Notes under the pieces: generated by a model | Told to the model about the DNA's origin: nothing | Database searches by the model: none | The model's input: the letters and a program-made list of their open reading frames with translations, nothing else | Program-made: the position numbers and the translations under genes | Assembly: GCF_026153515.1 (NCBI RefSeq) | Contig: NZ_CP110644.1 | Coordinates: 4,493,501 to 4,557,500 of the forward strand | Source of the DNA: Pseudomonas sp. KU26590 | GTDB taxonomy: Bacteria > Pseudomonadota > Gammaproteobacteria > Pseudomonadales > Pseudomonadaceae | Direction: 5' to 3' | DNA length: 64,000 nt | In this document: positions 60,004 through 64,000 of the stretch, piece by piece | Layout: each line of letters opens with the position of its first letter | How positions within the stretch are numbered: the stretch's first letter is position 1

Positions 60004-60897
60004 ATGAAGAACTCGATCCAGCACATCCGCGCCTTTCTGACGGTCGCCAACACGGGCAGCTTTGCCAAGGCGGCGCTGGAACTGAACCTGTCGCCGTCTG
60101 CCCTGACGGTGCAGGTCCAACAACTGGAGGAATGGCTCGGCGTCGCGTTGCTTGCGCGCAGCCCGCGCCAGGTCAGCCTGACCGCTGCCGGCCAGAACAA
60201 TCGCGGGCCCATGGAGAAACTGCTGCTGGACCTGGACAACATCGTCAGCGGCTCGCGGGATCTGGCAGCGCTGCGCCGGGGCGTGGTGACCATCGCCGCC
60301 CTGCCCTCAATGTGTTCCGGCACGCTGCCGCCGATCCTGAAAGCCTTCCGCGAGCAATTCCCCGGCGTCGAAGTGCGCCTGCGGGACGTGGTCGCGCAGC
60401 GGATTGATGCGCTGGTGCGTGAGGGCGAAGTGGATTTCGGGCTGGGCGTGCGGGCACGCATGGGTCACGGGCTGGCGTTCGAGGTGGTGATGGTCGACCG
60501 GCTCAGTCTGTTCGTACCCGTTGATCATCCGCTGGCACAGGAGCGCTCGATCACCCTGCAGGCGCTGGCCGGACAGCCGATCATCCTCACCGGTCGCGAC
60601 AGCAGCGTGCGCGAGCGGGTGGAACAGTTATTTGCCGAAGAAGGGCTTGTGCTGACGCCGGGGCTGGAAGCGAACTACATGTCGACGGTCATGGCGCTGG
60701 TGCGGCAAGGCCTGGGGATGACGTTGCTGCCGGAATCCGCCGACGAAGGCCGCGGCGATTTGACGCAGGTGCGGGTCGAGCATCCCGGGGTGTGTCGGGA
60801 GATCGGGCTGATTACCCGGACGGGTGTGAGCCTGAGCCCCGCAGCCCAGCGATTCGTCGAAACCATGAAGGACGCCCTGTCACCGCAACTACCGTAG
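60004..60897 (+). CDS. LysR family transcriptional regulator
   Basis: A 297-residue regulator with the winged helix at the N-terminus (IRAFLTVANTGSFAKAALELNLSPSALTVQVQQLEEWLG..LLARSPRQVSLTAAG) and an effector domain from about residue 92 (VVTIAALPSMCSGTLPPIL). Start 60004 is chosen for family fit; a GTG at 59974 is in frame. It is divergent from the citMHS-atuA operon by 161 bases and is its likely activator. A hairpin repeat begins immediately after the stop. Confidence 0.88.
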   Translation: MKNSIQHIRAFLTVANTGSFAKAALELNLSPSALTVQVQQLEEWLGVALLARSPRQVSLTAAGQNNRGPMEKLLLDLDNIVSGSRDLAALRRGVVTIAALPSMCSGTLPPILKAFREQFPGVEVRLRDVVAQRIDALVREGEVDFGLGVRARMGHGLAFEVVMVDRLSLFVPVDHPLAQERSITLQALAGQPIILTGRDSSVRERVEQLFAEEGLVLTPGLEANYMSTVMALVRQGLGMTLLPESADEGRGDLTQVRVEHPGVCREIGLITRTGVSLSPAAQRFVETMKDALSPQLP

Positions 60898-60900
60898 GGG

Positions 60901-60986
60901 CCGGCTTGCTGGCGAATGGGCCGTCTTGGAGACGGATAGCGAATGACACACCGCGTTCGTCCGATCGCGGCCCGCAGCAAGCCGGC
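60901..60986. repeat. intergenic hairpin repeat (CCGGCTTGCTGGCGAA family)
   Basis: CCGGCTTGCTGGCGAA at 60901-60916 and a shorter complementary arm GCAGCAAGCCGGC at about 60973-60985. It is the same family as at 48208. Confidence 0.85.
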
Positions 60987-61075
60987 TATTACAGCCCGCG
61001 ATTACCCGCGCCTGAACGGCAGCTGAACCCCTGCAACAGAAGCAGGGTTTTGCAAAAAAACCAGTACAGCCATTC

Positions 61076-61094
61076 AATAATGAGTATCATTATG
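61076..61094 (+). promoter_or_regulatory. Fur box upstream of efeU
   Basis: AATAATGAGTATCATTATG matches 15 of 19 positions of the Fur consensus with intact AATGA/TCATT arms, 77 bases before the efeU start. This is the expected control for an iron uptake operon. Confidence 0.8.
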
Positions 61095-61170
61095 TTACAC
61101 AATGGCTGAATGCGAATGGCTACATGACGCATTCACGTCGCACACCCTACCAGATCTGCATCGGTGATAA

Positions 61171-62052
61171 ATGCTCGTTCCTTTTTTGATCATGCTGCGC
61201 GAAGGGATTGAAGCCGCGCTTATCGTTGGCATCATTGCCAGTTACCTGAGACAGACCGGCCGTGGCGAGTGGATGCCCGCGGTGTGGATCGGCGTGTTTC
61301 TGGCTGTCGCGCTGGCGCTGTTCGTCGGCGGTGGCCTGGAGATGGTCAGCGCTGAATTTCCGCAAAAGCAGCAGGAACTGTTCGAAGGCATCGTAGGCCT
61401 CGTCGCCGTGGTGATCCTGAGTTCCATGGTTGTGTGGATGCGCAAAGTCGCACGCTCGGTCAAACATGACCTGCACCAGTCCCTGGACGCCGCGCTGGCC
61501 GGGTCGAGAAACCAGACCTACGCGCTGATCGGCATGGTGTTCTTCGCCGTCGCCCGTGAAAGCCTCGAAACCGTGTTCTTTCTGCTCGCTGTTTTCCAGC
61601 AGAGCGAAGGCGTGTCCGGTCCGCTGGGTGCGCTGTTCGGTCTGATCATTGCGGTGTGCATCGGCGTCGCCATCTACAAAGGCAGCATGCGTCTGAACCT
61701 GAGCAAGTTCTTCCGCTACACCGGCCTGTTCATCCTCGTCGTCGCGGCGGGCATTCTGTCCAATTCCGTGCGTTCGCTGCACGAAGCCGGGGTCTGGAAC
61801 CACTTCCAGGACGTGGTCTTCGACATCAGCGCGATCCTGCCGATGGACGGCCCGACCGGCTCGGTGCTGGCCGGCATGTTCGGTTACCAGGATGCGCCGA
61901 CCGTCAGCGTGCTGGTGGCGTACCTGGCTTACCTGGTCTTTGCGCTGGTCCTGTTCTTCAAGCCCCAGGCGCGGGTGGTGAGTCTGCCCACCCGCCCGGC
62001 CCATGAACACGGTCACACTTCTTCCGTTACGAATTCAGTTACGAACAAATAA
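61171..62052 (+). CDS. efeU: ferrous iron permease EfeU (FTR1 family)
   Basis: A 293-residue inner-membrane iron permease with seven predicted helices. The two conserved REXXE iron-binding motifs are present: REGIEAALIVGII near residue 10 and REGIE's counterpart RESLETVFFLLAVF near residue 130. It takes up iron delivered by EfeO and EfeB. It is first in efeU-efeO-efeB, with only 8 bases to efeO. A Fur box lies upstream, indicating expression under iron shortage. Confidence 0.93.
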   Translation: MLVPFLIMLREGIEAALIVGIIASYLRQTGRGEWMPAVWIGVFLAVALALFVGGGLEMVSAEFPQKQQELFEGIVGLVAVVILSSMVVWMRKVARSVKHDLHQSLDAALAGSRNQTYALIGMVFFAVARESLETVFFLLAVFQQSEGVSGPLGALFGLIIAVCIGVAIYKGSMRLNLSKFFRYTGLFILVVAAGILSNSVRSLHEAGVWNHFQDVVFDISAILPMDGPTGSVLAGMFGYQDAPTVSVLVAYLAYLVFALVLFFKPQARVVSLPTRPAHEHGHTSSVTNSVTNK

Positions 62053-62060
62053 GGGCACTC

Positions 62061-63272
62061 ATGAACTCCACTGCCAACGGCCTTCCTCCCAAGAAAGCCA
62101 AGCCATCTCGCGCCTTGCAGTTCGCCGTTGCAGGTTCGGTGATTCTGATGATCGCGGCGGGCGCCATGTTTTATTTCGCCTCCCAGGCCGCGCAGCAAAA
62201 GCGCATCGCCAACAGCGGCAATGAAACCGTGGTGACCATCAACGCGAAGAGCTGCGAGCCGAATTCGATCACTGTGCCGGCCGGCAAGAACGCTTTCCGC
62301 ATCGTCAACGCCTCGGATCGCGCCGTGGAATGGGAAATCCTCGACGGCGTGCTCGTGGTTGAAGAGCGCGAAAACATCGTTCCTGGCCTGAGCCAGATCA
62401 TCAACGCCAACTTGCAGCCAGGCGACTACGCCATCACCTGCGGCCTGCTAAGCAACCCGCGCGGCACCCTGCACGTGACGCCGACCGCTGAGTCGGATGC
62501 CGCCGCCAAAGCGCGTCCGTCGATGGTCGCCTTCATCGGCCCGCTGTCCGAATACCGCGTCTACCTGAGCACCCAGAGCAGCGCGTTGATCCGCGCAGTG
62601 AATGATCTGCAGCAAGCCATCGACAGCGGCGATCTGGCCCAGGCACAAAAAGCCTACGCACCGGCCCGCGCTGCTTATCAGCGCATCGCCCCTGCCGCCC
62701 AACGTCTGTCCGAACTGGACAACGCTATCAACGCCCGCGCCGATTACTACGAAAAACGCGAGCAGGACCCGGGCTTCGGCGGCTTCCACCGCATCGAGTT
62801 CGGCCTGTTCTCGCAGAAATCCGTCGACGGCCTGACGCCGGTCGTGCAGAAGCTGCAAACCGACATCGCCAGCCTGAAACAGCAACTGCTGGCCCAGAGC
62901 ATCGCCCCGGAACAACTGGCGAGCATGGTCGTGCGCAACATGCGCAGCATCGCCGAGGTGCGCAGCAACGGCGAAGAAGAACGCTACAGCCACCTCGACG
63001 TGAACGGTTTTGCCGCCAACCTGGAAGGCACGCGCAAGGTCATCGAGCTGCTGCGTCCGCTGCTGGCCAAGTCTTCCGGCGACGTGCTGAAAAAGATCGA
63101 CACCGCGAGCACCGCACTGGATGACCAGTTGCTGATGCTCAAGACCGCCGACGGCTTCAAACCGTACGACCAGGTCAGCACCGAACAACGAAAACAAGTA
63201 GCAGACAAGGCCAAGGCACTGGCCGACGCACTCGATGGAATCGATCCGGCCCTCGGCCTCTCAGGCCTGTGA
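62061..63272 (+). CDS. efeO: iron uptake system component EfeO
   Basis: A 403-residue periplasmic or membrane-anchored protein. After an N-terminal anchor (about 20-40) comes a cupredoxin-like domain (about 45-135; TINAKSCEPNSITVPAGKNAFRIVNASDRAVEWEILDG...YAITCGLLSNPRGTLHV). The larger M75-type helical domain has the HxxE metal motif in GFHRIEFGLFS and LDVNGFAANLEGTRKVIELL. Presence of the cupredoxin part makes it full-length EfeO, not the short EfeM form. It passes iron to EfeU. Confidence 0.93.
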   Translation: MNSTANGLPPKKAKPSRALQFAVAGSVILMIAAGAMFYFASQAAQQKRIANSGNETVVTINAKSCEPNSITVPAGKNAFRIVNASDRAVEWEILDGVLVVEERENIVPGLSQIINANLQPGDYAITCGLLSNPRGTLHVTPTAESDAAAKARPSMVAFIGPLSEYRVYLSTQSSALIRAVNDLQQAIDSGDLAQAQKAYAPARAAYQRIAPAAQRLSELDNAINARADYYEKREQDPGFGGFHRIEFGLFSQKSVDGLTPVVQKLQTDIASLKQQLLAQSIAPEQLASMVVRNMRSIAEVRSNGEEERYSHLDVNGFAANLEGTRKVIELLRPLLAKSSGDVLKKIDTASTALDDQLLMLKTADGFKPYDQVSTEQRKQVADKAKALADALDGIDPALGLSGL

Positions 63273-63337
63273 GCGTGCCCGGGCGGGCGCCCCATGCGCC
63301 CGCCTGGCCTTGAAACCAGAGCGAAGACAGCATTCAC

Positions 63338-64000
63338 ATGAAAGATTCCGATTCAAAAAACGCGCCGATCTCCACTGACCGTCGCCGCGTCCTGCTGGGC
63401 CTTGGCGCTGCGGGCGCAGCGGTGGCCGGTGCCAGCCTGACCGGTAACGCGTTCGCCGCCACCGCGCCGGCGCAGGTCACTGAAGCACCGAAAAGCGAAA
63501 AGACCCAGGACCACAACGCGTTCCACGGCCCGCACCAGAGCGGCATCGTCAACCCGCGCCCTACCGCCGGGATGATGGTCTCCTTCGACGTGTTGGCCCA
63601 GGATCGCGAAGACCTCGAACGCCTGTTCCGCACCTTGAACGAACGCATCGCGTTTCTGATGACTGGCGGCCCCGTGCCCCAGGTCGACCCGAAACTGCCA
63701 CCGCTGGATTCCGGCATCCTCGGCCCGGTGGTCACGCCGGACAACCTGACCATTACCGTGTCGGTGGGTGAATCGCTGTTCGACGATCGTTTTGGTCTGG
63801 AAGCCGTCAAGCCCAAGCGTCTGCAGCGCATGGTCGGTTTCCCCAACGATGCGCTGGAGGCCGATTGCTGCCATGGCGACTTGAGCATCCAGTTCTGCTC
63901 GAACGCCCCGGACAGCAACATCCACGCCCTGCGCGACATCGTGAAAAACCTGCCGGACCTGCTGCTGGTGCGCTGGAAACAGGAAGGCACCGTGCCCGCC
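63338..64000 (+). CDS. efeB: deferrochelatase/peroxidase EfeB (3' end outside window)
   Basis: The frame is open from ATG 63338 to the window end (221 codons seen; the usual length is about 430). It has a Tat signal with DRRRVLLGLGAAGAAVAGASLTGNAFA, followed by dye-type peroxidase sequence: HGPHQSGIVNPRP, MMVSFDVLAQDREDLERLFRTLNERIAFL, NLTITVSVGESLFDDRFGL and HGDLSIQFCSN. EfeB is a periplasmic haem peroxidase that helps oxidise or release iron for EfeO/EfeU. The haem-ligand His region lies beyond the window. Confidence 0.92.
   Translation, partial: MKDSDSKNAPISTDRRRVLLGLGAAGAAVAGASLTGNAFAATAPAQVTEAPKSEKTQDHNAFHGPHQSGIVNPRPTAGMMVSFDVLAQDREDLERLFRTLNERIAFLMTGGPVPQVDPKLPPLDSGILGPVVTPDNLTITVSVGESLFDDRFGLEAVKPKRLQRMVGFPNDALEADCCHGDLSIQFCSNAPDSNIHALRDIVKNLPDLLLVRWKQEGTVPA

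Overview
The window is GC-rich chromosomal DNA that looks like a plant-associated Pseudomonas. Support comes from the many REP palindromes with the GGACCGGCTT(T/C)AGCCGGGAAG core, two DUF2790 genes, Pseudomonas-style AGGAG/GAGG ribosome sites, periplasmic PQQ- and cytochrome-linked oxidations, an EfeUOB iron system and a HrpL-type promoter (hrp box). A hrp box implies a type III secretion system elsewhere in the genome, so a syringae-like or other T3SS-bearing species is most likely. No rRNA or tRNA gene was recognised.

Layout. 1-5.3 kb: 3' part of an amidase, a YghU-like glutathione transferase, a REP array, a YdbC-type aldo/keto reductase divergent from a LysR gene, and a small secreted DUF2790 protein. 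5.8-9.7 kb: three-gene periplasmic molybdenum hydroxylase (2Fe-2S subunit, Tat-exported molybdopterin subunit, tri-haem cytochrome c). 9.8-15.2 kb: SnoaL-like protein, a regular 7 x 161-bp REP array, a Nudix hydrolase, a membrane PQQ dehydrogenase of the quinate/glucose family and another REP array. 15.2-25.9 kb: secreted protein of unknown role, MocR regulator divergent from an EamA exporter, sorbosone-dehydrogenase-like lipoprotein, GAF histidine kinase, creatininase-family hydrolase, a fourth REP array, glyoxalase-fold protein, and LysR divergent from a second EamA exporter.

26-27.4 kb: the most notable gene, a 441-residue protein directly behind a full-consensus hrp box. It has a type III-style N-terminus, an ankyrin-like stretch and a segment resembling an ADP-ribosyltransferase fold. 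It is a strong candidate type III effector. 27.4-36.8 kb: 3-hydroxyisobutyrate-dehydrogenase-like reductase, GntR regulator and allophanate hydrolase, a mosaic repeat region, dienelactone hydrolase, SnoaL-like secreted protein, LysR, argC, and a CaiB-type CoA transferase carrying a REP inside its reading frame. 37-42.2 kb: ethanolamine module (eat-eutB-eutC) with a divergent AraC regulator. 42.2-48.2 kb: orphan nucleotidyltransferase, UvrD-like helicase, second DUF2790 gene, and an OmpR-type two-component pair with putative direct-repeat operators.

48.2-51.2 kb: IS110 element, a truncated second IS110-type transposase, and duplicated mosaic repeats. Three copies of a highly structured repeat occur in the window (31.4, 49.9 and 50.9 kb), and their stems differ by compensatory base changes. 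51.2-56.5 kb: TonB-dependent siderophore receptor, and a TPR-like exported protein coupled to a DUF3142 protein. 56.9-60.9 kb: CitMHS transporter plus an AtuA protein split into two genes, with a divergent LysR. 61.1-64 kb: Fur-box-controlled efeU-efeO-efeB, with efeB running off the end.

All functional names rest on reading motifs and family resemblance by eye; no database search was run.
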